Source: a bacterium
GTDB lineage: Bacteria; AUK180
Reading direction: 5' to 3'
NCBI GenBank assembly: GCA_023144005.1
Contig: JAGLGN010000030.1
Span: 23,813 to 87,812, forward strand
Length of the DNA: 64,000 bases
The position numbers and the translations under genes are program-made. How positions within the stretch are numbered: position 1 is the stretch's first letter; the number at the start of each line of letters is the position of its first letter. Under the pieces are notes generated by a model, which was given only the letters and a program-made list of their open reading frames with translations, searched no databases and had not been told where the DNA came from. Positions 9,758-19,879 of the stretch are shown here, in pieces.

Positions 9758-10024
9758 ATGATAGGAAAAGAAGCTACAAAAAAAATTATTGAGCATTACG
9801 GTGCTACGGATAAGGACTCCGGTTCTGTACAGGTACAGATCGCGATCCTTACTGAAAGGATAGTCAATCTATCCGGGCATCTGAAAGAGAACAAAAGGGA
9901 TTTTAGTTCAAGAAGAGGACTTCTCAAGCTGATCGCAAGGCGAAAAAGCTTATTGAGATATCTTCAGAGAAAAGATTATGAGGGTTTTACCAAGCTGGTA
10001 AAAGACCTGAAACTGAAATTCTAA
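9758..10024 (+). CDS. rpsO: 30S ribosomal protein S15
   Basis: 'DSGSVQVQIAILTERIVNLSGHLKENKRDFSSRRGLLKLIARRKSLLRYL'. Confidence 0.96.
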   Translation: MIGKEATKKIIEHYGATDKDSGSVQVQIAILTERIVNLSGHLKENKRDFSSRRGLLKLIARRKSLLRYLQRKDYEGFTKLVKDLKLKF

Positions 10025-10039
10025 TCCGAGGAGGATGAT

Positions 10040-12142
10040 TTGAAAAAATACAATTTGAATTTAGGAAGCGAACAAGAACTAATTATAAAAACGGACTATT
10101 TCGCAAAACAAGCAAACGGATCAGTACTGGTCCAAATGGGAGGAACCGTGGTCCTGGCGACGGCGGTAATGTCAGACAAGGATAAGAAGGGTCTGTCATT
10201 TTTTCCGTTAAGTGTTGAATATAGAGAAAAAACATATGCCGCGGGCAAGATCCCCGGTGGATTCTTTAAGAGAGAAGGTCGGCCTCACGAAGGTGAGATA
10301 CTGGCTTGCAGAGAGATCGACAGGCCGATAAGGCCGTTGTTTCCGGACTGGCTGAAGAGAGAAGTGCAGATAAGTGTATTTGTACTTTCCTATGATGGCA
10401 TCAATGCTGCGGATACACTGGGAATGATCGGAGCGTCATTAGCTCTGAGTATCTCGGATATCCCCTTTGACGGTCCCGTATCCGGTGTAAAACTGGTTCT
10501 GAAAGACGGCAATTGGGTAGTGAATCCCACATTCACTCTGGAAGATGTCAGCACGATTATTAATATGGTCGGAAAGGACGAAAATGTCGTGATGCTCGAG
10601 GGAAAACTCGAAGAGATATCAGATGACAAATTCCTTGAGGGTTTTGATGAGGCATCAAAAGCCATTAAGAAACTCAATGAGTTCCAGCAGCAGATCAAAG
10701 ATGAGATCGGAAAAGAGAAGATGGCAGCTCCTGAAGCCGCCCCTGATCCGCTTTCAGATGAACTTCGCTCCAAGATAGAGAATACGGTCAATGAAAAATT
10801 CATGGGCGTTTATGACGCTCCCGGTAAATTTGAGAAGATGGACTACTTGAAAGCCATTAAGACCGGATTGATCGAAGGAATGGATGAAGAGGAAGAAGTC
10901 GACCTGATCAAGGCGACAAAGAATTTCGCGGAAGAACTCTTTAAAAAGAAGATGCGTAAAAGAATACTCACTGACAAGATCCGTCTGGACAACAGGTCTC
11001 CGGAAGACATCAGAAAAATTACTCTGGAAGTCGGAGTGCTGCCGAGAGTTCATGGAAGCGCGCTTTTTACCAGAGGTGAGACTCAGGCATTGGTCACAGC
11101 GACTTTAGGCACCTCTTATGACGAGCAGATCGTTGACAATATTGCCGGTGATGTGAGAAAGAGCTTTATGCTGCATTATAATTTCCCTCCATTCTCTGTC
11201 GGTGAAGTAGGATTTTACCGTTCTGTATCAAGAAGAGAGATCGGCCACGGACATCTTGCCGAGATATCTTTCAATTCCATACTTCCGAAGAATGAGGAAT
11301 TCCCGTACACTCTCAGGATCGTTTCCGAGATCCTTGAGTCAAACGGTTCGTCATCCATGGCATCTGTTTGCGGTGGAACGATGGCAATGCTGGATGCGGG
11401 CGTGCCCCTGAAGAAGCCGGTTGCCGGTGTGGCACTTGGCCTTGTTTCATGCGGAGACGATTATCAGATACTTACCGATATTCTGGGTGAAGAAGATCAT
11501 TGGGGAGATATGGACCTCAAGGTTACCGGAACACGAGACGGTATTACCGCTATTCAAATGGACCTTAAGATCGAAGGAGTGTCGAAAAAAATATTCTTCG
11601 AGGCCCTGGGACGCGCGAAAAAAGGAAGGATCCATATTCTTGACTTGATATCACAAACGATCTCAGGCCCAAGAACGGATGTTTCAGAATTCGCTCCCAA
11701 GATAGTTACCATCAAAATAAATCCTGATAAGATCGGCGGTATCATAGGATCCGGCGGCAAGACGATCAAAGCGATCCAGGAAGAGACGGACTCCACTATT
11801 ACCATAGCGGAAGACGGCCTGGTTAAGATATTCGGTTACGATAAAGAGAAATTGAATAGCGCAAAAGCTTATGTTAAACTCATCGCCTTCGGCCCGCGCA
11901 ATGGAGAGATCTATACCGGTCCGGTAATGAGAATTGAAAAATACGGTGTATTTGTTGAGTTAGCCCCCGGGGTAAAGGGACTTCTTCATGTCTCTCAATT
12001 CGAAGAGAAGGGATATCCCGAAAAACTTTTCAAGATGGGTCAGCAGATCACTGCAAAGATCAAATATGTAAATTCCCGCGAAGGAAAGATCGACCTTACG
12101 CAGAAGGATATGAATGGAGAAAAGAGACCGGATCAAGGTTAG
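10040..12142 (+). CDS. pnp: Polyribonucleotide nucleotidyltransferase
   Basis: Two RNase PH domains, KH 'IGGIIGSGGKTIKAIQEET', S1 domain; follows rpsO. Confidence 0.97.
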   Translation: MKKYNLNLGSEQELIIKTDYFAKQANGSVLVQMGGTVVLATAVMSDKDKKGLSFFPLSVEYREKTYAAGKIPGGFFKREGRPHEGEILACREIDRPIRPLFPDWLKREVQISVFVLSYDGINAADTLGMIGASLALSISDIPFDGPVSGVKLVLKDGNWVVNPTFTLEDVSTIINMVGKDENVVMLEGKLEEISDDKFLEGFDEASKAIKKLNEFQQQIKDEIGKEKMAAPEAAPDPLSDELRSKIENTVNEKFMGVYDAPGKFEKMDYLKAIKTGLIEGMDEEEEVDLIKATKNFAEELFKKKMRKRILTDKIRLDNRSPEDIRKITLEVGVLPRVHGSALFTRGETQALVTATLGTSYDEQIVDNIAGDVRKSFMLHYNFPPFSVGEVGFYRSVSRREIGHGHLAEISFNSILPKNEEFPYTLRIVSEILESNGSSSMASVCGGTMAMLDAGVPLKKPVAGVALGLVSCGDDYQILTDILGEEDHWGDMDLKVTGTRDGITAIQMDLKIEGVSKKIFFEALGRAKKGRIHILDLISQTISGPRTDVSEFAPKIVTIKINPDKIGGIIGSGGKTIKAIQEETDSTITIAEDGLVKIFGYDKEKLNSAKAYVKLIAFGPRNGEIYTGPVMRIEKYGVFVELAPGVKGLLHVSQFEEKGYPEKLFKMGQQITAKIKYVNSREGKIDLTQKDMNGEKRPDQG

Positions 12143-12575
12143 GATCCAGCTTTTAGAACACGGTAAGGAACTTCCCTTACCGCAATATGAGACCCCCGGT
12201 TCATCGGGGGTCGATCTGGCTGCTGCGATATATGATGACATTATCATTGAGCCGGGCAAGCGTGAGATCATCCCAACAGGAATGAAGATGCAGATTCCAT
12301 TAGGATGGGAGATGCAGGTACGCCCGCGCTCCGGCCTCGCCTTCAAAAGCGGCCTTACAGTATTAAATACACCGGGTACGGTGGATTCCGATTACAGGGG
12401 CGAGGTCAAGGTGATACTTTATAATTCATCCGAGCTGCCCTTTACGGTTATCAGAGGAATGCGCATAGCCCAAGGAGTATTTTCACAGGTAATTCAGGTA
12501 GAGATGGAGATATCTGAAGAGGAATTGGAGCAAACGCAAAGGGGGAGCGGTGGATTTGGACATACAGGCCATTGA
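12114..12575 (+). CDS. dut: dUTP diphosphatase
   Basis: 'PGSSGVDLAAA', 'VRPRSGLAFKSGLTVLNTPGTVDSDYRGEVKV', 'RGSGGFGHTGH'. Confidence 0.95.
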   Translation: MEKRDRIKVRIQLLEHGKELPLPQYETPGSSGVDLAAAIYDDIIIEPGKREIIPTGMKMQIPLGWEMQVRPRSGLAFKSGLTVLNTPGTVDSDYRGEVKVILYNSSELPFTVIRGMRIAQGVFSQVIQVEMEISEEELEQTQRGSGGFGHTGH

Positions 12576-13170
12576 CAACATCCTTTTTCTTGACACATCT
12601 TTGCCGTATTTTTCGGCATCCTTCAGAAGAAACGGAAAAATACATTCCATAAGAGAGTCCTTGGACTCATCACATTCGATAGGTTTGGAGGGCAGGCTGA
12701 ACCGCTTCCTTGCCGATGCGGATACTTCTCTCGATGATATTGAGAACCTTGTTTATAATATGGGCCCCGGGTCCTTTACAGGGCTCAGGATCGGCGCGGC
12801 ATTTCTTTCCGGATTAAGTGCGTCGACAAATGCCGTACTTTACGGCGTAGATCTGTATTCGGTCGTCATGTCCAACCTTCTGGGCGAGGATGATGCGGTG
12901 TATATCAGAAATTCAAAGAAGAGGGAATTCTACATGCTTACACGGGAAATGGCGGACTTTCAGCTGATCTCCCTTCAGAAACTGACAGATGACCCCGCAT
13001 TCAGGGATAGAACAATAATGTATGAAGGGACATTTTCATATCCCGAACTGCCACTTACGCCCGTTGCGATCCACCCTAAAATGTTTTTCACGGATGGAGT
13101 TATTATAAAAAAGGTTGAAAAAGGAAGGATAATCTTTTATTATATTAATGACCCCGACATAAGGAAGTAA
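12550..13170 (+). CDS. tsaB: tRNA t6A biosynthesis protein TsaB (start codon uncertain)
   Basis: 'ILFLDTSLPYFSASF', 'VYNMGPGSFTGLRIGAAFLSGLS'. Confidence 0.85.
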   Translation: MDLDIQAIDNILFLDTSLPYFSASFRRNGKIHSIRESLDSSHSIGLEGRLNRFLADADTSLDDIENLVYNMGPGSFTGLRIGAAFLSGLSASTNAVLYGVDLYSVVMSNLLGEDDAVYIRNSKKREFYMLTREMADFQLISLQKLTDDPAFRDRTIMYEGTFSYPELPLTPVAIHPKMFFTDGVIIKKVEKGRIIFYYINDPDIRK

Positions 13171-13171
13171 T

Positions 13172-13930
13172 ATGAAAAGATCCTTTATTCTCTTATTGAT
13201 CGTATTATTCTCAGTAAATCTTTTATCACAGGAATGCACTATCCGGAAGAACCCGTATTTTTCCGGTAGCCTATCCTGGTATTATCCCGGACTAGGGCAG
13301 GCATATAATGGAAAACTCCTGAAAGGCGCCCTGTTTCTGACACTTGAGCTGGGCTCCCTTTACACTGCGATCAATTTGGTCAGCGACCTGACATTCAGAT
13401 TGGAGGAAGGTGTAATAGTAAATCCTCATAGTGATATCACGCGCGGCAACAGAAATATTGCCATCGGCCTCGCCGTAGGCGCGACATTGCTCCATATATA
13501 CAATATCTACGATGCTATTAGTGATTCAATGAAATTCAATCTGAGGAACGCCTCTTCATTAAAGAGTGAGAGCCCGGACCCGTTCTTTCTGGCTGTTTCT
13601 TCCTATTTGATGCCGGGTACGGGGCAGATGTTCAACGGCAGCTTCAGAAAAGGTTCTGAACTTCTCTTTTATCAGCTTCTATTCAAGGTTTGGAAGGTAT
13701 ATATCGACTACGATCTTCGGAATCGATACTCTCCTGAAGATAGCGCTTTGAATTGGCTTGATTTGAATCAAAATGATCGAGTTACCATAATCGCATATTA
13801 CGCAATGAACTCTTTCTTCAGGATCTATTCAGCGTACGATGCGTATATCGGCGGTCACAAAAAAGTGGAGATCCTGATGATGGAGGACTCGAGGAAGAAT
13901 CTTCTTCTGGGGCTCGGAGTTAAATTTTGA
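13172..13930 (+). CDS. Membrane protein, DUF5683-like, with two 'PGxGQxxNG' modules
   Basis: 'SWYYPGLGQAYNGKLLKGALFL' and 'SYLMPGTGQMFNGSFRKGSELL'. Confidence 0.5.
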   Translation: MKRSFILLLIVLFSVNLLSQECTIRKNPYFSGSLSWYYPGLGQAYNGKLLKGALFLTLELGSLYTAINLVSDLTFRLEEGVIVNPHSDITRGNRNIAIGLAVGATLLHIYNIYDAISDSMKFNLRNASSLKSESPDPFFLAVSSYLMPGTGQMFNGSFRKGSELLFYQLLFKVWKVYIDYDLRNRYSPEDSALNWLDLNQNDRVTIIAYYAMNSFFRIYSAYDAYIGGHKKVEILMMEDSRKNLLLGLGVKF

Positions 13931-14421
13931 AAAGTCTCCTTGCGGCCTTCCTTCTGCTTCTGGCGGTTTCGATCTTTTCTGCGGAGGCCTCTGTAATGAT
14001 CTCTCCGTATGATGACCACATCGAAATATCCGTTACATTACAAGATTTTATTTCTCAGGATATCGAGGCCTCATTGCAGGCAGGAGAAGGGGTTATCATC
14101 ACATATGAGTTCTTCAAGAAGGGTTTTCTTTCTAAAAAAGTGTACAGCACTCAAAAAGTAGAGTTCAAATACGATATTCTCAATAATAAATTCTCACTCA
14201 AGACCGGAGGTGAGGTGCTTTACTTCAAGAATTTCGATGACCTGGTGGATGAAGTGGCTACTTTCCAGGCATCCTTTGACCGCGAGATATTTGAAAAGGA
14301 ACGTATATTCTGCCGTGTTCATGTAAAGGGAATGTCCGTGGTAGGGGTATTCGCTATTATTTATAAGGTATTCTTTGACCTGAATTACTCTATGGAATTT
14401 CTTCTGGAGAAAAAGCTTTGA
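13927..14421 (+). CDS. DUF4390-like periplasmic protein
   Basis: Signal peptide; sequence pattern and position immediately upstream of an NtrY-like kinase. Confidence 0.5.
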   Translation: MKSLLAAFLLLLAVSIFSAEASVMISPYDDHIEISVTLQDFISQDIEASLQAGEGVIITYEFFKKGFLSKKVYSTQKVEFKYDILNNKFSLKTGGEVLYFKNFDDLVDEVATFQASFDREIFEKERIFCRVHVKGMSVVGVFAIIYKVFFDLNYSMEFLLEKKL

Positions 14422-16331
14422 AAGGAACACGAAGAAATCTGATATATCTCATTTTCATAATTGTCATGTTCGCGGTCTTCATCGTATTTTCTCTCAGAAC
14501 CTTATCTGAGCTGCAGGGAGAGAGCCGGATCACTACCGTTTACATAGTATTTCAGCTTCTAGCCCTCTTCGTTTTCATCTTCTCATTTCTATTTGTTGCT
14601 CTGAAGGGCGCATTGTACTTTTTTAATGAAAAAAGCAAAAAATCATTTAAAGACAGAAGCATACGCTCTAAATTCTTTGTAATAATCTTAATGGTCGTTA
14701 TATTCATCTCCGTTCCTCAAATAATCTTTAATGTTCTATTCACAAATAATCTTCTGAATCAATGGGGAGGGAAATTGTTTCGAGATACTATCGATGCGGG
14801 TGTTGAGTATTCCAGGTATGTGATATCACAGAAAGTCCGCACGGCTCACATCTGGATCGATAAATTGCCCGAAGAGGATCTCAAAGAGCTGGAGATCAGA
14901 AAGAACGCGGGAGAAGAGGAATTAAAAGCGGGTGAAAGCCTTTACCTTGAGGACCGCATACTCTTCAATAAGGGCGGTATTGTCTGGGAGATCACTCTTT
15001 CTGAGGAGGAGAAGAATTTCTTATACAATGTAAATGAAACGCATAACCGATTTTTCAAGGATTCACTTTTTCGCAAAAAGGCCTCTCAGATCTTTGCGAT
15101 AATCTCCATCTTCATCATCTCTGTGTTTATTTTTGTGCTTTCCTTCTGGATCGCGGGATTTCTGGGGAAGGACCTTATTCTGCCCATTGAAAATCTCATG
15201 TTGGGCACGGAAGAGCTCAAAAGGGGAAATTACCGTTTCAAGATACAGAAAACTTCTGAAGACGAGCTTGGGGTCTTGATAGATAATTTCAATAAGATGT
15301 CATCAATAATTCAAACCGCGAGGGACGAGCAGAGCAAGTTAAATGAAAATCTGCAGACGGAGCGGGATTTCCAGAATGCCATCCTTACTTCTGTCACAAC
15401 CGGTATCGGCATTATTTCCGCTAAAGGGGACATGATCTTCAAGAATCCTTCTTTGGAAGCAATTCTGCAGGAATTGGAATCGCCGGAAGAACTTGAGAAG
15501 TCCATTTCCAAGATGCTTTCCGACAAGGATGAAACCCTGCTCAAGAAACGGATAAGGATAGGAGATATTTTTCTTTCGATCAATATCTTGAATTTTCGAT
15601 CTGGCAAGTCGGAGAAACTGCTTATAGTCGATGATTTCACCGAGATACTCAATCTTCGCCGCGCCGAGATATGGCAGGCAATGGCGAGGAAATTAATGCA
15701 TGAACTGAAGAACCCGCTCACTCCAATATCGCTGGCCATTGACCGTTTGCGCCGAAAGCGCTCACAGGATCCGGATGGTTTTGAGAAGATCTTTGACGAG
15801 AATACCGCTATTATCAAGGAAGAAATAGACAGATTATCGAAACTGCTGAAACACTTCAATGATTTCGCGAAACTTCCCGCGCCTCATCTCAAGAAAATGT
15901 CGCTTGACAAATTATTGGGAGATCTTATTAAACTCTATTCGGATAAGGAAGACAAAAATGTCTCTATTCACCTCCGTACAGAGGCTGATGATGCGATGAT
16001 AGAAGGTGATCAGATCCTTCTTAAGCAGCTTTTTGTGAATCTGCTCAATAATTCCCTTGATTCCTTTAAGGGGGGAAAGGGGGCGATCAATATTATCATC
16101 AAGGGCGATGAGAGAACTGTGTATGTTGAATTTTCTGATAATGGCATAGGAATAGCTAAAAAAGACCTTGATAAGATCTGGGATATATATTTTTCAGGAA
16201 AAAAATCGGGCACCGGCCTTGGCTTAACAATGGTGCAAAGGATCATTGAAGATCATAGCGGCAGGATCAGTGTAAGATCATCGCTGAAGACCGGCACCGT
16301 ATTCGATATCGAATTCAGGAGAAGGCAGTGA
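14418..16331 (+). CDS. NtrY-like sensor histidine kinase (TM, HAMP, PAS-like, HisKA, HATPase)
   Basis: 'LMHELKNPLTPISLAIDRLRRK', 'LLNNSLDSF', 'DNGIGIAKKDLDKIWDIYFSGKKSGTGLGL'. Confidence 0.9.
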   Translation: MKGTRRNLIYLIFIIVMFAVFIVFSLRTLSELQGESRITTVYIVFQLLALFVFIFSFLFVALKGALYFFNEKSKKSFKDRSIRSKFFVIILMVVIFISVPQIIFNVLFTNNLLNQWGGKLFRDTIDAGVEYSRYVISQKVRTAHIWIDKLPEEDLKELEIRKNAGEEELKAGESLYLEDRILFNKGGIVWEITLSEEEKNFLYNVNETHNRFFKDSLFRKKASQIFAIISIFIISVFIFVLSFWIAGFLGKDLILPIENLMLGTEELKRGNYRFKIQKTSEDELGVLIDNFNKMSSIIQTARDEQSKLNENLQTERDFQNAILTSVTTGIGIISAKGDMIFKNPSLEAILQELESPEELEKSISKMLSDKDETLLKKRIRIGDIFLSINILNFRSGKSEKLLIVDDFTEILNLRRAEIWQAMARKLMHELKNPLTPISLAIDRLRRKRSQDPDGFEKIFDENTAIIKEEIDRLSKLLKHFNDFAKLPAPHLKKMSLDKLLGDLIKLYSDKEDKNVSIHLRTEADDAMIEGDQILLKQLFVNLLNNSLDSFKGGKGAINIIIKGDERTVYVEFSDNGIGIAKKDLDKIWDIYFSGKKSGTGLGLTMVQRIIEDHSGRISVRSSLKTGTVFDIEFRRRQ

Positions 16332-16981
16332 AATGCGCCCTTTGCGGCAAGAAAATGAAGATAAGATCTCCGTTTTGCCCTTCATGCAGCTCAAGATTGC
16401 TGCGTTCTCCGATATCCGCCTGTGAAAAATGTCATTGCGCGCTTTCTGGAAGAAGGAGGCTGTGTGAACAATGCAGGGGGCGGAAGAATTACTTCGACGG
16501 ATTTTACAATCTCGGTTATTACGCCAAGGGAATGGGAGAAATAATCAGGAAGGTAAAATTCAGAGAGGAGCGAAAACTTGCTTTGGGATTGGGACGAATG
16601 ATGGGGAAAATTCTAAAAAGAGAAAATAGAGAATACACTTATATAATTCCCATACCAATGTCACCGAAACGCTTTCATGAAAGGGGATTCAATCAGGCAT
16701 ATGAGATCGCGAAAGGAGTAGCGAAAACCATGGGAGTGAAGCTCCGGGCAGATCTTCTGGAGAAGCGTGACACGATCGCCTTTGAGAAATTGAATAGAGT
16801 TCAGCGCCGAAGGGAAGTAAAGAAAGCCTTCAAGAGCACAAAGAAGATAGACAAGGCCAAGGGAGCTTCTATCCTGCTTGTGGATGATGTATTTACGACG
16901 GGAACTACGGTAAATGCTGTGGCGCATCTTCTAAAAACGGGTGGCGCCTTAATAGTTGACGCTGGAGTGATCGCAAGATGA
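16328..16981 (+). CDS. ComF family protein (zinc ribbon + phosphoribosyltransferase)
   Basis: Paired Cys motifs CALCGKK/CPSC/CEKCHC/CEQC and PRPP motif 'ILLVDDVFTTGTTVNAVA'. Confidence 0.9.
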   Translation: MKCALCGKKMKIRSPFCPSCSSRLLRSPISACEKCHCALSGRRRLCEQCRGRKNYFDGFYNLGYYAKGMGEIIRKVKFREERKLALGLGRMMGKILKRENREYTYIIPIPMSPKRFHERGFNQAYEIAKGVAKTMGVKLRADLLEKRDTIAFEKLNRVQRRREVKKAFKSTKKIDKAKGASILLVDDVFTTGTTVNAVAHLLKTGGALIVDAGVIAR

Positions 16982-18105
16982 AAAAACGTATCTATGTGAT
17001 ATATGCTTCCTCTGAATGGCGTTCGGAAGGACTTCTAAATGTTCATCATTACTCAAGATGCCTCTCAAAAAGAGGCGCGGATGTGATATTTGTCGAAAGT
17101 ATAGGATTACGAAAACCGTCGATATCCAGAAGCGGACATGACAAGAAGAGGGTATTTTCACGCCTTCTGCGGCTTCTCTTTCATCCATTACGGAGAGAAG
17201 GCAATATACGCATCTTGACACCGCTTTATTATCCCGGCCCTCTTCAGGGTATTTTCTTTTCGCTTCTTAGATCAAGACTTGCGGCAATGACAAGGGGATA
17301 CGAAAGGATCGACTGGGTATTTCTTCCTTCCTTCGCTCCCGTCATACGCAAGGCCGGCGCGATCATTTATCATGCTGTGGATAATTATTCAGCGAATCCC
17401 GGGGTCATACCGGAAGATGTAATGAATGTAGAGAGGCATATGTGTGCCAAGGCGGATCTTATTTTCTGTACATGCTCAAAGATCAAAGACCTTTTAATAA
17501 AACGATACGGAGCCACGGATATAACTGTACTTGCGAACGATGTTGTGGATAGTGCAAGCCGGGATAAATGTGATTTGAACGATGAGTTCCTTCATCCCTC
17601 ACTTGTTTATGCCGGCAATATCGCGAAATATAAGATCGATATTGACCTCATCATTGAGCTTTCCCGAAAAAATCCGGGGACGCATTTCTATTTTGCCGGC
17701 CCACGCGGTAAAGGGGAAGAGGACGCTCAGATGAATGGGCTGGAGCCAGCAGAGAATATTCATTTTCTTCCGTCCGTACCTCATGGGCAGTTGACGGGCT
17801 TTCTGCGCAAATTCAATGCCGGCTTCCTTCCTTATCTATTGAACGAGAGCACATCATATTCTTTTCCGATGAAATACATGGAGTATATCAAGGCCGGCCT
17901 TCCGGTCTGGTCGACCGCTATGCCTTGTCTTTTAAAAATGCCGTTCATCTCTTATATCGGCTCTGAGCCGATCAAGATCAAAGAACCGGATAATGAGCTC
18001 AAGCGCGAGATGGAAGAATATTGCAGCGACAGAAGCTGGACATCCCGTATAGATGATCTTGTGAGTATCATAGATTCCCACCTCGATAAGAGGTATGCGG
18101 AATGA
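16978..18105 (+). CDS. Glycosyltransferase (GT-B, group 1-like)
   Basis: 'HPSLVYAGNIAKYKIDIDLIIEL...HFYFAGPRG', 'FNAGFLPYLLNESTSYSFPMKYMEYIKAGLPVWSTAMP'. Confidence 0.75.
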   Translation: MKKRIYVIYASSEWRSEGLLNVHHYSRCLSKRGADVIFVESIGLRKPSISRSGHDKKRVFSRLLRLLFHPLRREGNIRILTPLYYPGPLQGIFFSLLRSRLAAMTRGYERIDWVFLPSFAPVIRKAGAIIYHAVDNYSANPGVIPEDVMNVERHMCAKADLIFCTCSKIKDLLIKRYGATDITVLANDVVDSASRDKCDLNDEFLHPSLVYAGNIAKYKIDIDLIIELSRKNPGTHFYFAGPRGKGEEDAQMNGLEPAENIHFLPSVPHGQLTGFLRKFNAGFLPYLLNESTSYSFPMKYMEYIKAGLPVWSTAMPCLLKMPFISYIGSEPIKIKEPDNELKREMEEYCSDRSWTSRIDDLVSIIDSHLDKRYAE

Positions 18106-18887
18106 TCCTTCACTGCGGTTCTATTCTCTGGGGCGCAATAATCGGTTTTGCTTTGACCGGAGGTAATATTATCGGCGGTATTGTGGGAGGCATCATCGGC
18201 GGGAGTCTTGACGGATATGCGAGCCGCCGAAAACAAAGTAATTACTCCGGTTCATCTTTTGATTCGGGGAAGAGAATAATCGCGATAAATTCGCTGACGG
18301 ACCTGATGATGATAATTGCCGGTGCAGACAATGTGTATCATGAAGCCGAAATGGCCTCATTTATCTCATTTATGGTAAATTCCGGATTTACTCCGCAGGA
18401 AATGGTGATGATACGGCAGCGGATAGAGGAATTCAAGAGATTTCCAAAGGAGATCGACCAGGTATGCCGTTTAGTTAATTCTACCTTCAATTACACAATG
18501 CGCCTGGTAATCCTGGAGATGCTGTTCGGTGTTGCTCTTGCTGACGGAAGTATTTCTGATGTAGAATTGAAAAAGATACGGCAGGCAGCGAGCCTCATGG
18601 GCATCAGGCGGGATGATTACTTCAGGGCGAAGGGACAATTCATCCGCGGTTCGTATCAGGGCGGCTCACAGAGCACTTATAAGAAGCGAACCGATTTCGA
18701 CCCATATGCGGAATTCGGCCTTGCTCCCGGTGCTTCAATAGCAGAGATCAAATCAACTTACAGGAAACTGGTGAAAAAGTACCATCCTGATAAGGTCTCT
18801 CATCTTGGGGAAGAATTCCGAAAAAGGGCCGAGGAAAGGATGAAAAGAATAAATCAGGCATATATCCTTCTCGGGGGCCGCAATTGA
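18102..18887 (+). CDS. DjlA-like protein: glycine-zipper TM, TerB-like domain, C-terminal J domain
   Basis: 'GGNIIGGIVGGIIGGSLDGY', acidic TerB-like helices, 'YRKLVKKYHPDKVSHLG'. Confidence 0.8.
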   Translation: MILHCGSILWGAIIGFALTGGNIIGGIVGGIIGGSLDGYASRRKQSNYSGSSFDSGKRIIAINSLTDLMMIIAGADNVYHEAEMASFISFMVNSGFTPQEMVMIRQRIEEFKRFPKEIDQVCRLVNSTFNYTMRLVILEMLFGVALADGSISDVELKKIRQAASLMGIRRDDYFRAKGQFIRGSYQGGSQSTYKKRTDFDPYAEFGLAPGASIAEIKSTYRKLVKKYHPDKVSHLGEEFRKRAEERMKRINQAYILLGGRN

Positions 18888-19021
18888 TCAAAGGCAATCA
18901 AAAGGCCTATATTTTGAGTGTTCAGCTCCATAAATCCGATGATAATGGAAAGAATAAATAAGGCCGATATACTTCTCGGAGGTCACAATTGATCAAAGGC
19001 AATCAAAAGGCCTATGTTCTG
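18840..19021 (+). repeat. Tandem duplication (~77-bp unit, 105-bp offset) across the djlA-like/DMT gene junction
   Basis: 18840 'atgaaaagaataaatcaggcatatatccttctcgggggccgcaattgatcaaaggcaatcaaaaggcctat' vs 18945 'atggaaagaataaataaggccgatatacttctcggaggtcacaattgatcaaaggcaatcaaaaggcctat'. Confidence 0.95.
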
Positions 19022-19861
19022 GCGTTTATTGCTGTAATATTCTGGTCAACCGCAGCCACGGCATTCAAATTGACCTTGATCCACATGACACCCGAAGGAA
19101 TCCTTTTTATCGCATCCTCGGCATCTGCGCTCGTCATGTTCATCATCGTGCTGCTCAAGGGGCATTTCCTCAGTTTATTCGACAGGAAATACCTGATGAG
19201 GTCACTTCTGGCGGGAGCCATAAACCCCTTTTTTTACTATTTGATCCTTTTTAAGGCCTATGACATGCTTCCTGCTCAGACCGCATTGGTGTTGAACTAT
19301 ACCTGGCCGATGGTCATAGCTCTGCTTTCCATACCTTTTCTGAAACAGAAATTACCCTTCAGGACCCTGATCGCGCTGACGGCTGGACTGATCGGAGTGG
19401 GTACGGTAGTAGGAGGTATCTCATTTACCGGCGGTTTCAAACCGGTCCTTCTTCTGCCGATATTATCAAGCGTATTCTGGGGAGTGTATTGGATGTTGAA
19501 CATCCGCGATAAAAGGCCCGATTCAGTGAAATTGTTCATGGGATTTTTCATGGGAAGCATTCTTTCCCTCTTGTATCTTCTTTTTTCAGGCGGAATGAAA
19601 GGGTTTACATTGCCAGGTATATTGGGAAGTTGTTATATAGGCATCTTCGAAATGGGATTGGCTTTTTTTATATGGCTGAAGGCCTTGAAAACAGCGGACC
19701 GCACTTCCAGGGTGTCTTCGGTCGTTTACCTGGCGCCATTGATATCTCTGCTGATCATTAATACGGTGTTGGGCGAAAGGATAAAAAGTTACACATTGAT
19801 AGGATTATTGCTTATTGTCGGTGGAATTTTATTGGATAGCAAGGTGTGTTCTGATTCATAA
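18989..19861 (+). CDS. EamA/DMT-family transporter
   Basis: About 10 TM helices, two EamA-like halves, 'LNYTWPMVIALLSIPFL', 'APLISLLIINTVLGE'. Confidence 0.85.
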   Translation: MIKGNQKAYVLAFIAVIFWSTAATAFKLTLIHMTPEGILFIASSASALVMFIIVLLKGHFLSLFDRKYLMRSLLAGAINPFFYYLILFKAYDMLPAQTALVLNYTWPMVIALLSIPFLKQKLPFRTLIALTAGLIGVGTVVGGISFTGGFKPVLLLPILSSVFWGVYWMLNIRDKRPDSVKLFMGFFMGSILSLLYLLFSGGMKGFTLPGILGSCYIGIFEMGLAFFIWLKALKTADRTSRVSSVVYLAPLISLLIINTVLGERIKSYTLIGLLLIVGGILLDSKVCSDS

Positions 19862-19879
19862 ACACGATAGGAGGACGGA

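Noticed and set aside
15311-15859. 182-aa minus-strand ORF opposite the histidine kinase
   Set aside because: Ser/Ile/Phe-rich antisense composition; no recognisable motif.
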